Source: Microbacterium sp. HD4P20
Lineage (GTDB): Bacteria > Actinomycetota > Actinomycetes > Actinomycetales > Microbacteriaceae
DNA length: 64,000 nucleotides
Assembly (NCBI RefSeq): GCF_019449275.2
Contig: NZ_JAHZQZ020000018.1
Coordinates: 327,810-391,809, forward strand
Reading direction: 5' to 3'
Shown: piece after piece, positions 36,671-44,394 of the stretch
Numbering within the stretch: the stretch's first letter is position 1
Layout of the letters: each line of letters opens with the position of its first letter
Made by a program: the position numbers and the translations under genes
Notes under the pieces: model-generated
Told to the model about the DNA's origin: nothing
Database searches by the model: none
Seen by the model: only the letters and a program-made list of their open reading frames with translations

Positions 36671-37546
36671 TCAGGGGGCGTCGATGCGGACGTCGAGGCC
36701 GATGTCGAGGGCGGGCGCGGAGTGGGTCAGCGCGCCCACCGAGATGACGTCTACGCCGGTCTCGGCGATGGCACGCACGGTCTCCAGTGACACCCCGCCC
36801 GAGGCTTCGACCGTCGCGCGACCCGCGACCTGGGCGACGCCGGCGCGGAGGTCGTCGAGCGAGAAGTTGTCGAGCATGATCGTGCCGATTCCGGCGGCGA
36901 GGACCGGCTCGATCTGGTCCAGACGGTCGACCTCCACCTCGAGATGCGTGGTGTGGGGGAGCCTGTCCTTCGCGGCCTGCAAGGCGCCGGTGATGGTCGC
37001 GCCCCACGCGGCGGGCTCTGCCCGTCGCGAGAGGACGGCGAGGTGATTGTCCTTCGCCATAACAGCATCCGACAGGGAATGCCGATGGTTTCGACCGCCG
37101 CCGTCGCGTACGGCCTTGCGCTCGAACGCGCGCAGCCCCGGTGTCGTCTTGCGGGTGTCGGCGATCCGCGCGCGGGTGTGGGCGACCTCAGCCACGTAGC
37201 GCCCGGTGAGCGTCGCGATGCCCGACATACGCTGGGCGAAATTCAGGCCGATGCGCTCTGCCGTCAGCACGCCCCGCGCGGGACCGGTCACGACCGCCAG
37301 CACGGAGCCGGGCTCGAACCACTCGCCGTCTTCGACGACAAGCTGCACCTCGATGCGCGGATCGGTCAGGCGGAAGGCCGCCGCGAACACGTCGCCGCCG
37401 CTGAAGACCCCGGACTCACGTGCGACGAGGTCGGCCCGCGCCCGCGCGTTCTCGGGGATCAGGTACTCGCTCGTGAGATCGCCCCACGGCGCGTCCTCGT
37501 CGAGGGCGGCGGCGACGACGCGGTCGATGGTGGTGCGGCTCAGCAT
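36671..37546 (-). CDS. nadC: Nicotinate-nucleotide diphosphorylase (carboxylating)
   Basis: Converts quinolinate and PRPP to nicotinate mononucleotide, CO2 and PPi. 291 aa with the family segments DEDAPWGDLTSEYLIP, NFAQRMSGIATLT, ADTRKTTPGLRAFEKKAV-like region (here ERKAV), GGGRNHRHSLSDAVM, LEVEVDRLDQ and EASGGVSLETVRAIAETGVD. ATG 37546 overlaps the nadB stop by 7 bp. It is the third enzyme in de novo NAD synthesis from aspartate. Confidence 0.95.
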   Translation of the reverse strand: MLSRTTIDRVVAAALDEDAPWGDLTSEYLIPENARARADLVARESGVFSGGDVFAAAFRLTDPRIEVQLVVEDGEWFEPGSVLAVVTGPARGVLTAERIGLNFAQRMSGIATLTGRYVAEVAHTRARIADTRKTTPGLRAFERKAVRDGGGRNHRHSLSDAVMAKDNHLAVLSRRAEPAAWGATITGALQAAKDRLPHTTHLEVEVDRLDQIEPVLAAGIGTIMLDNFSLDDLRAGVAQVAGRATVEASGGVSLETVRAIAETGVDVISVGALTHSAPALDIGLDVRIDAP

Positions 37547-39192
37547 GCGACGGCCTCTTTCGGGATGGCGACGGGCATGGGCGCGGCGGCGGCGTCGCCG
37601 CGGAAGTGCGCCCCCACCGATTCACGACGCGCGCGAGCGGCAGCGACGAGGTGCTCGGCGACCAGCAGCAGATTCGCGTCCTCGAACTCGTGCTCGGTGC
37701 GCGGGGCGCGCGGCTGCGTCCGCCACGCGGCGATGACGGATGCCGCGTGCCCGAGCCCGCTCTCATCCCGCACGAGGCCCGCGTGCTCCCACATGAGCTC
37801 CTGCAGCGCGTGCCGCGAGAACTCCCGCACCTCCCGTTCATTCGTCACATATGCACGCGAAAGTGCCGTTCTGGCGGGCATATGTGACGAACGAACCGGG
37901 GGGAGGAGGGGATGCGTGGGCCAGGTTCGGGATGCCACGTCATCGGCGATCGCGTCACCGGCGCGCGCGCCGAAGACGGCACCCTCGAGCAGCGAGTTCG
38001 AGGCCAGCCGGTTGGCCCCGTGCACGCCGGTGCGGGCGACCTCACCCACCGCGTACAGGCCCGGCAGGGTGGTGCGCCCGACGAGGTCGGTGACGACACC
38101 GCCCATGAGGTAGTGCGCGGCGGGCGTCACGGGAATCGGCTCGCGCGCCCAGTCCAGTCCGCGCTCGCGCACGGCACGGTCGATGGTGGGGAAGCGACGG
38201 GCGAGGAAGGCGGCACGGGCAGCGGCATCCGATCCTCCCAGCCCGGTCGCGTCGAGGAACACCGGGCGACCGTTCTGCGCCTCCATCGCCCGCGCGATCG
38301 CGCGGGCGACCACGTCGCGCGGCGCGAGTTCGCCGTCGGGGTGCGCGTCCAGCGCGAATCGGCGCCCGCCCTCATCGATCAGCGTCGCGCCCTCACCCCG
38401 CACCGCCTCCGACACCAGGAACGAGTCCCCGGCCGCCGGCCCGACGGCGTCAGACTTGCCTTGCAGAACCGTCGGGTGGAACTGGAAGAACTCCAGGTCG
38501 GCCACGGAGGCGCCGGCGCGGATCGCGGCCGCGATGCCGTCGCCGGTCGCGACGACGGGGTTCGTGGAGTGGGCGTAGAGCTCACCCGCCCCGCCGGTCG
38601 CGATCACCACCGCCTCAGCCTCGATCACCAGCCGTGTGCCCGCGCGGTCGCGGGTCTCGCCGACGAGGAGGTCGACCCCTCGCACGCGGGGTCCTTCGCG
38701 AAGCAGGTCGACCAGGAAGGCGTGCTCGATCACGGCGACCTCGCTCGCGCGCAGCCGTGCGACCAGTGCTTTCTCGATCGCGGTTCCGGTGGCATCCCCT
38801 CCCGCATGCAAGATGCGGGGGTACGAGTGCGCCGCCTCGAGTCCTTTGACGAACGTGCCCTCACCGTCGCGGTCGAATGCCACACCGAGCTCGACGAGCT
38901 CACGAATGCGCGCGGGGCCCTCGTCGACCAGCACGCGCACGGCGGCCGGGTCGCTGAGGCCCGCGCCGGCGACGAGCGTGTCGCGGACGTGGTCCTCGGC
39001 CCGGTCATCGGCGAACATGACGCCGGCGATCCCGCCCTGCGCGAAGCGGGTGTTGGCGTGGTCGAGGACGTCCTTCGTCACCAGCGTCACACGGCAGCCG
39101 TGTTCGACGGCGTGCAGCGCGGTGAGGAGACCGGCGATGCCCGAACCGACGACGACAGCGTGCGGCCGCAGTGGCGGGGTTTCGGTCGTCAT
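37540..39192 (-). CDS. nadB: L-aspartate oxidase
   Basis: Oxidises aspartate to iminoaspartate with FAD. About 550 aa: dinucleotide motif VVGSGIAGLLTALHAVEHG, TRFAQGGIAGVM, HAGGDATGTAIEKAL, EFFQFHPTVL, AAHYLMGGVVTD and the active-site HGANRLASNSLLEGAVFG, then a helical C-terminal domain from LQELMWEHAGLVRDESGLG. The link between these two parts contains ~20 extra residues, SSHMPARTALSRAYVTNE, encoded by a palindromic insertion (37836-37896). ATG 39192 overlaps the nadA stop (ATGA). Confidence 0.94.
   Translation of the reverse strand: MTTETPPLRPHAVVVGSGIAGLLTALHAVEHGCRVTLVTKDVLDHANTRFAQGGIAGVMFADDRAEDHVRDTLVAGAGLSDPAAVRVLVDEGPARIRELVELGVAFDRDGEGTFVKGLEAAHSYPRILHAGGDATGTAIEKALVARLRASEVAVIEHAFLVDLLREGPRVRGVDLLVGETRDRAGTRLVIEAEAVVIATGGAGELYAHSTNPVVATGDGIAAAIRAGASVADLEFFQFHPTVLQGKSDAVGPAAGDSFLVSEAVRGEGATLIDEGGRRFALDAHPDGELAPRDVVARAIARAMEAQNGRPVFLDATGLGGSDAAARAAFLARRFPTIDRAVRERGLDWAREPIPVTPAAHYLMGGVVTDLVGRTTLPGLYAVGEVARTGVHGANRLASNSLLEGAVFGARAGDAIADDVASRTWPTHPLLPPVRSSHMPARTALSRAYVTNEREVREFSRHALQELMWEHAGLVRDESGLGHAASVIAAWRTQPRAPRTEHEFEDANLLLVAEHLVAAARARRESVGAHFRGDAAAAPMPVAIPKEAVAC
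37836..37896. repeat. 61-bp palindromic insertion inside nadB, in frame
   Basis: Arms 37836-37858 and 37874-37896 are inverted copies (21 of 23 positions pair), with the core ttcgtcacatatgc (37841-37854) perfectly repeated as gcatatgtgacgaa (37878-37891); the loop is 15 nt. It sits in the variable linker of NadB between the FAD-binding part and the C-terminal helices and keeps the frame. It is more AT-rich than its surroundings. The form resembles a small palindromic mobile element of the RPE/REP kind; that identity is inference. Confidence 0.7.
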
Positions 39193-40535
39193 GACGCCTT
39201 CTCGACCCGGCCGGCCGGTGGCTTGGCCGCCAGCATCCGCTCCAGTGCCACGCGTGCCGGCGCGGCCACATCCGTGGGGACCGCGATGCGGTTGCGCACT
39301 TCTCCCGCGACGAGTCCTTCGAGCACCCACGCGAGATACCCGGGGTGGATGCGGTACATCGTCGAGCACGGGCACACCACCGGGTCGAGACAGAAGATCT
39401 TGTGCTGCGGGTGCTGGGCGGCCAGGCGCTGCACGAGGTTGACCTCGGTGCCGATCGCGAATGTGGTCGGCTCGGTGGCGCCCTCGATCGCCTTGCGGAT
39501 GTAGTCGGTCGACCCGGCCTCGTCGGCGGCGTCCACGACCTCCATCGGGCACTCCGGATGGACGATGACGCGCACGCCGGGGTGCTCGGCGCGTGCCTTC
39601 TCGATCTGGTCGACGGTGAAGCGGCGATGCACCGAGCAGAAGCCGTGCCACAGGATCACGCGCGCATCCTCGAGGGTGGAGACGGATGCCCCGCCCAGCG
39701 GCCGGCGCGGATTCCACATCGGCATCTGCTCCAGCGGCACGCCCATCGCCTTGGCGGTGTTGCGGCCGAGGTGCTGGTCGGGGAAGAACAGCACGCGCCG
39801 CCCGCGGGCGAACGCCCACTCCAGCACCGTCCGCGCATTGGACGACGTGCACACGATGCCGCCGTGGCGTCCGACGAAGCCCTTGATGGCTGCCGACGAG
39901 TTCATGTAGGTGACGGGGATGACGGGGACCTTGCCGTTGGCATCCGTCGCGTCCATGTCGCCGTAGACGTCGGCGAGCTGCTCCCAGCATTCCTCGACCT
40001 GGTCGATGTCGGCCATGTCGGCCATCGAGCAGCCGGCGGCGAGGTTCGGCAGGATGACGGCCTGCTCAGGCCGCGAGAGCAGGTCGGCGGTCTCGGCCAT
40101 GAAGTGCACGCCGCAGAAGACGATGGCCTCGGCGTCGGGATGCTCCAGCGCGGCGTTCGCGAGCTGGAACGAATCGCCGACGTAGTCGGCGTGACGCACG
40201 ACCTCTTCGCGCTGGTAGAAGTGTCCCAGCACCACGACGCGCTCGCCGAGCGTCGCCTTGGCGGCGCGGATGCGCCCGTCGAGCTCGTCCTCGGATGCGT
40301 CACGGTACTCGCGGGGCAGCTCGCCCTGGCGGGGCGATCCCGTCGGGATGACGTCGCCCATGGACGACCCGGGACCGTAGCCGGGCCGCGTGTCGAAGTC
40401 CCATGGACCCACCGCGAGGTCGGTGCTGCACGTCTCGGCGATGGACGCGCCCGCGACGATCGCCTGGATCGCATGGTCGACCGAGGCATCGACGGGGGCC
40501 GGAGGAGGCTGGAGGGTGATGTTTACGGCGGGCAT
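39189..40535 (-). CDS. nadA: Quinolinate synthase A
   Basis: Condenses iminoaspartate with DHAP to quinolinate using a [4Fe-4S] cluster. 448 aa: VVVLGHFYQREEVVRHADYV, FCGVHFMAETADLL, NLAAGCSMADMAD, IPVTYMNSSAAIKGF, CTSSNARTVLEW, FFPDQHLGRNT, and candidate cluster cysteines in AGCSMAD, HPECPMEV and DPVVCPCSTMYRI. The N terminus is ~90 residues longer than minimal NadA, as in other actinobacteria. It lies 21 bp downstream of nrtR. Confidence 0.95.
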   Translation of the reverse strand: MPAVNITLQPPPAPVDASVDHAIQAIVAGASIAETCSTDLAVGPWDFDTRPGYGPGSSMGDVIPTGSPRQGELPREYRDASEDELDGRIRAAKATLGERVVVLGHFYQREEVVRHADYVGDSFQLANAALEHPDAEAIVFCGVHFMAETADLLSRPEQAVILPNLAAGCSMADMADIDQVEECWEQLADVYGDMDATDANGKVPVIPVTYMNSSAAIKGFVGRHGGIVCTSSNARTVLEWAFARGRRVLFFPDQHLGRNTAKAMGVPLEQMPMWNPRRPLGGASVSTLEDARVILWHGFCSVHRRFTVDQIEKARAEHPGVRVIVHPECPMEVVDAADEAGSTDYIRKAIEGATEPTTFAIGTEVNLVQRLAAQHPQHKIFCLDPVVCPCSTMYRIHPGYLAWVLEGLVAGEVRNRIAVPTDVAAPARVALERMLAAKPPAGRVEKAS

Positions 40536-40556
40536 ACGGGTGCTCCGTTCGGGTGG

Positions 40557-41273
40557 TCAATCGTGGGCGCCGAGGGGGCCGCGTTCGGCCAGCTCGACAT
40601 CCTGGTTGTAGCGGTACAGCCGCGCGGGCCGGTGGCTTCCGGTGCGGAACCGGTCGGTGGGGATGAGGTTGCCGGAGTTCTCGACCTGCCGGCGGAAGTT
40701 GGCCGGATCCAGGCGACGGCTGAGGATCGTCTCGTAGACCTCGCGAAGCTCGGCCAGCGTGAACTCGTCGGCGAGGAGGCCATGCGCGATGCGGCTGTAG
40801 CCCACCTTGTTGCGCAGCCGCCACAGTGCGTAGTCGACGATCTCGTTGTGGTCGAAGGCGAGCTCGGGCAGGGACGCCGCGTCGAACCACGCGACGTTCT
40901 CGACGTCGTCGACGATCTCGTCGGGTCGGATCAGCGCCCAATAGACGATCGAGACGACACGAGTGGGGGAGCGGTCCACCGCCCCGAAGGCGTACAGCTG
41001 CTCGAGATAGCTCGGCGCCAGCCCAGTGGTCTCGGCGAGGGTGCGGGATGCCGCAGCCCCGAGGTCCTCGGCGAGATCGAGCCAGCCGCCGGGGAGCGCC
41101 CACTGGCCCTCATGCGGATCGCGGGTTCGGCGCACGAGCGGCAGTGCGACCGCAGCAGCGTCGCTGCCGGGCAGGCGGCGCAGCGTGAAGATCACCGTCG
41201 ACACCGCGACGCGGAGGGCGTCGTCGGCGGTCGTGAGGATCGTCTCCGGGGTCATGGCAGCCGTTCTGGTCAT
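40557..41273 (-). CDS. nrtR: NrtR-type Nudix-related transcriptional repressor of NAD synthesis
   Basis: 238 aa. A Nudix-like domain (~18-150) has ALPGGWLDLAEDLG but its box has Thr where the catalytic REuxEE Glu should be, so hydrolysis is probably lost, as in NrtR regulators that sense ADP-ribose. The C-terminal winged helix (~155-225) has FTLAELREVYETILSRRLDPANFRRQV. It heads the operon with nadA, nadB and nadC. Start: ATG 41273 (GGAG ~11 nt upstream) or ATG 41255, which would leave the whole inverted repeat at 41263-41319 outside the gene. Confidence 0.9.
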   Translation of the reverse strand: MTRTAAMTPETILTTADDALRVAVSTVIFTLRRLPGSDAAAVALPLVRRTRDPHEGQWALPGGWLDLAEDLGAAASRTLAETTGLAPSYLEQLYAFGAVDRSPTRVVSIVYWALIRPDEIVDDVENVAWFDAASLPELAFDHNEIVDYALWRLRNKVGYSRIAHGLLADEFTLAELREVYETILSRRLDPANFRRQVENSGNLIPTDRFRTGSHRPARLYRYNQDVELAERGPLGAHD

Positions 41274-41319
41274 AGTGACTCTAACTCCGAATCGATCATA
41301 GTGTCACTGTGACCAGAAC
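41263..41319. promoter_or_regulatory. Probable NrtR operator: long inverted repeat before nrtR
   Basis: gttctggtcatagtgactc (41263-41281) is repeated inversely at 41301-41319 with 17 of 19 positions matching; the inner motif is ATAGTGAC/GTCAC. On the minus strand TATGAT and TAGAGT, both possible -10 boxes, lie between the arms, so a bound dimer would block transcription. Location at the head of nrtR-nadABC supports autorepression; the exact site is inferred from symmetry. Confidence 0.6.
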
Positions 41320-41414
41320 TCCAAATGCGTGACATCGGATGCCGCGGGTCCCCGTCGCGGCGCCCTCCCAGGGTGCGTGCGTAGCCTGGCCGGACGACCC
41401 CGGAAGGAGTGCGC

Positions 41415-42587
41415 GTGATCGTCGTCGACGTGCTGATCGTGCTGGTGCTGATCGCCGCCCTCGCCGCCGGCATCCGTCGCGGGCTCTTCGCGAGCATCGG
41501 CACCCTCGCCGGGCTCGCCGCCGGCGCGCTCGCCGCGTACTGGCTGACGCCGCTGGTGAGCGGCTGGGTGCCTTCGCCGGCGTGGCGCGGCCCCGCCGTG
41601 CTCGCCGCTGCCCTCGGTCTGGTCGCGCTCGGCGCGGCAGCCGGGGCCGCGGTGGGCGCTGCGCTCCGCTCGGGCGCCGACCGGCTGAAGCTGCGCGGCA
41701 TCGAGCGCTTCCTCGGCGGCATCGCGTCCGTCGTCGCAGCGGCGCTGGCACTCGCCCTGGTCGCCCCCGCGATCGCGGTCGCGGGCGTGCCCGTGGTGTC
41801 GTCGGCTGTCGCATCGTCGCAGGTGCTGCGCGGCATCGAGGCGCTCACGCCCGACCCGGTCGACGCCGCGCTCGCGCAGCTGCGCGGCGCCGTGATCGAT
41901 GACGGACTGCCCCAGCTGGGCAGCCTGCTCGGCCCCGGTTCGGCCGAACCCGCTGCGCCGGTCGAGCTGGACGATCCCGATCTGGCCCGTGCCGCAGCAT
42001 CCGTCGCCCGGGTATCGGGGACGGCGTACGCGTGCGGGCGGGGACTGACCGGCAGCGGCTTCGTCGTCGCCGAGGACCGGGTCGTCACCAACGCGCACGT
42101 GCTCGCGGGCGTCGATACGCCGGTGGTCGAGCTGCCCGGCGTCCCGGCGCGCGAAGGCCGCATCGTGTACTTCGACCCGATCGACGATCTCGCGGTGATC
42201 GCGATCGACGACCTGGGCGTCGCGCCGCTGGCGTTCTCGCCGACGCTGACACCGGGAACGGCCGCCGTCGTGCAGGGGTACCCCCACGGGGGGCCCTTCA
42301 CAATGGAATCGGCCGGTGTGCTCTCGACGGGAACCGTACCGGTGCCCGACATCTACGACGAGACCTGGAATGCCCGTGACATCTACTCGCTGCAGGCTGC
42401 GGTGCGCCCGGGCAACTCGGGCGGACCCGTGCTGACCGAAGACGGCGCGCTGGCAGGCGTCGTGTTCGCGCGCGGCGAGAACGATCCCGACCTCGGCTAC
42501 GCGATGACCATGGCTGAGCTCACCGCGGTCGCCACGCAGGCGCCATCGCTGTCGGACCGCGTGTCGTCGGGAAGCTGCGTGGGATGA
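41415..42587 (+). CDS. MarP-family membrane-anchored serine protease
   Basis: 390 aa. Four N-terminal transmembrane helices (~1-125, CvpA/colicin-V-like) are followed by a periplasmic trypsin-like domain with the triad His (VVTNAHVLAG), Asp (DPIDDLAVIAI) and Ser (VRPGNSGGPVL). Mycobacterial MarP with this layout protects against acid and oxidative stress by cleaving cell-wall hydrolases; the same role here is inference. GTG 41415 has ggaaggag 5 nt upstream; TAGCCT at 41382-41387 may be the -10. It is divergent from nrtR. Confidence 0.92.
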   Translation: MIVVDVLIVLVLIAALAAGIRRGLFASIGTLAGLAAGALAAYWLTPLVSGWVPSPAWRGPAVLAAALGLVALGAAAGAAVGAALRSGADRLKLRGIERFLGGIASVVAAALALALVAPAIAVAGVPVVSSAVASSQVLRGIEALTPDPVDAALAQLRGAVIDDGLPQLGSLLGPGSAEPAAPVELDDPDLARAAASVARVSGTAYACGRGLTGSGFVVAEDRVVTNAHVLAGVDTPVVELPGVPAREGRIVYFDPIDDLAVIAIDDLGVAPLAFSPTLTPGTAAVVQGYPHGGPFTMESAGVLSTGTVPVPDIYDETWNARDIYSLQAAVRPGNSGGPVLTEDGALAGVVFARGENDPDLGYAMTMAELTAVATQAPSLSDRVSSGSCVG

Positions 42588-42633
42588 CCTGTTGGCCGCT
42601 ATGCTGACTGCGCAAGTCAATACCGGCCAACGA

Positions 42634-42830
42634 CCCGCGCGGGAGAGCCTCGGCAGCATCATCGCCGAGCACCGAAGGAGCAAGCCTCCCCGCCAATCTC
42701 TCAGGTACCGCGTACCGCTCGGGTGAGGCCGACTCTGGAAAGTGATTCGCTTCGAATCCGCCGAAGGTGAAAACCGGGTGCCCGCATCCGGCGAAACTCT
42801 CAGGCCTATGACAGAGGGGGAGTTCACGGA
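42634..42830 (+). promoter_or_regulatory. Tandem glycine riboswitch upstream of gcvT
   Basis: Two glycine aptamers in a row. The first runs from gcgcgggagagcc (~42636) through caccgaaggagcaagc to caatctctcaggtac (~42708). The second runs from gactctggaaagtg (~42731) through ccgccgaaggtgaaaaccggg to gcgaaactctcaggcctatgacagaggggg (~42820). These are the hallmark GGAGAG, CCGAAGG-AGCAA and CTCTCAGG blocks. Glycine binding normally turns on the downstream cleavage-system genes. A GGGAG ribosome site follows at ~42860, so the switch could act on translation or on a terminator I did not find. Confidence 0.95.
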
Positions 42831-42868
42831 CGTCGCCAGGCGCCCGCCCGCCCATCACGGGAGAACTC

Positions 42869-44014
42869 ATGACCGCATCTGCGCCGCCCCCGCGCACCAC
42901 CGCGCTGCACGACCGCCACGAAGCGCTGGGCGCCTCGTTCACCGACTTCGGCGGCTGGCTCATGCCCGTCCGCTACACCTCCGACCTCGCAGAGCACCAT
43001 GCTGTGCGCACGGCCGCCGGGCTGTTCGACATCTCTCACATGGCCGAGTTCCTCGTGACAGGCGGTGACGCGGGCGCGTTCCTGGACTACGCGCTCGCCG
43101 GACGGATCTCCGCGATGCGCGATGACCAGGCGAAGTACAGCTTGGTGCTGGCCGCCGACGGCGGCATCATCGACGACGTCATCGTGTATCGCCATCACTC
43201 GGAGCGCCTCATGGTGGTCGCGAATGCGGGGAACCGTGCGGCGGTGGCCCAGGCGTTGGACGAGCGTGCGGAGCCGTTCGATGTCGAGGTGGAGGACGCA
43301 ACCGACCACATCGCGCTCGTTGCGGTGCAGGGGCCGGCGTCGCAGGCGATCCTCGAGGCGACCGCCGGCATCGGCGAACTCGCAGGTGCCCTGGGCGACG
43401 TGAAGTACTACCGAATGACGCACGCGCGGTTCGCAGCTCCCGGCGAGTTGCCCGTGCCGGTGCACATCGGCCGCACGGGATACACCGGGGAGGACGGCTT
43501 CGAGCTCTACATCCGCGGGTCCGCCGCCCCGGCGCTGTGGGACGCGCTCCTGGTCGCCGGCGAACCCCATGGCCTCGTGCCGGCGGGCCTCGCCGCTCGT
43601 GACACGCTGCGCCTGGAGGCCGGGATGCCGCTCTACGGCCATGAGCTGTCACTCGACATCGTGCCGGCCCAGGCGGGCCTCGGCCGGGCGGTCGCCGCCG
43701 ACAAGGACGACTTCGTCGGCAAGGACCGCCTCGCCGCCGTCCTCACCCCTGACGCGCCGGTGCTCGTGGGCCTCGTGTCGGAGGGCCGTCGCGCCGGCCG
43801 CGCCGGCTACGCCGTGCTGGAGTCGGCCGACGCCGAGACGCCGATCGGCGAGATCACGAGCGGAGCCCTCAGCCCGACGCTGGGGCATCCCATCGCCATG
43901 GCATTCGTCCCACCGGCGCTCGCCGAACCCGGCACCCCCCTCTTCATCGACGTGCGGGGTACCCGCATCCCCGCGACCGTGACCACCCTGCCCTTCTACC
44001 GGAGGAACTCATGA
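42869..44014 (+). CDS. gcvT: Glycine cleavage system T protein (aminomethyltransferase)
   Basis: Transfers the methylene group from the aminomethyl-lipoyl H protein to tetrahydrofolate, releasing ammonia. 381 aa: [42 protein letters not shown] and [19 protein letters not shown] are folate- and substrate-site signatures. ATG 42869 follows cgggagaact. First gene of the riboswitch-controlled gcvTHP operon; it overlaps gcvH by ATGA. Confidence 0.97.
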   Translation: MTASAPPPRTTALHDRHEALGASFTDFGGWLMPVRYTSDLAEHHAVRTAAGLFDISHMAEFLVTGGDAGAFLDYALAGRISAMRDDQAKYSLVLAADGGIIDDVIVYRHHSERLMVVANAGNRAAVAQALDERAEPFDVEVEDATDHIALVAVQGPASQAILEATAGIGELAGALGDVKYYRMTHARFAAPGELPVPVHIGRTGYTGEDGFELYIRGSAAPALWDALLVAGEPHGLVPAGLAARDTLRLEAGMPLYGHELSLDIVPAQAGLGRAVAADKDDFVGKDRLAAVLTPDAPVLVGLVSEGRRAGRAGYAVLESADAETPIGEITSGALSPTLGHPIAMAFVPPALAEPGTPLFIDVRGTRIPATVTTLPFYRRNS

Positions 44015-44394
44015 CCGACCTCAACAGCCTCAAGTACACCGACGAGCACGAGTGGGTCGCGCTCGACGGCGACATCGCGACGGTCGGCATCACCGACTAC
44101 GCGGCCGACAAGCTCGGCGACGTCGTGTTCGTCGAGCTGCCCGCGGTCGACTCAAGCGTCACCGCCGCGACCGTCGTGGGCGAGATCGAGTCGACGAAGT
44201 CGGTCGGCGAGCTCTACGCCCCCCTCACCGGGGTCGTCGTCGAGGCCAATGACGCCGTCGTCGACGACCCGTCGCTGGTCAACTCCGACCCGTTCGGCGA
44301 GGGCTGGCTGGTCAAGCTCCGGGTCGAGGCATCCGACGTCGCGCAGCTCCTCGATCGCGACGCGTACGTCGCTCTCACAGGTGGCGACCAGTGA
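44011..44394 (+). CDS. gcvH: Glycine cleavage system H protein
   Basis: 127 aa lipoyl carrier. [21 protein letters not shown] starts the lipoyl domain; the lipoylated Lys is about residue 63 in [14 protein letters not shown]. It shuttles the aminomethyl group between P and T proteins. It overlaps gcvT (ATGA) and gcvP (GTGA), giving tightly coupled translation of the three subunits. Confidence 0.97.
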   Translation: MTDLNSLKYTDEHEWVALDGDIATVGITDYAADKLGDVVFVELPAVDSSVTAATVVGEIESTKSVGELYAPLTGVVVEANDAVVDDPSLVNSDPFGEGWLVKLRVEASDVAQLLDRDAYVALTGGDQ

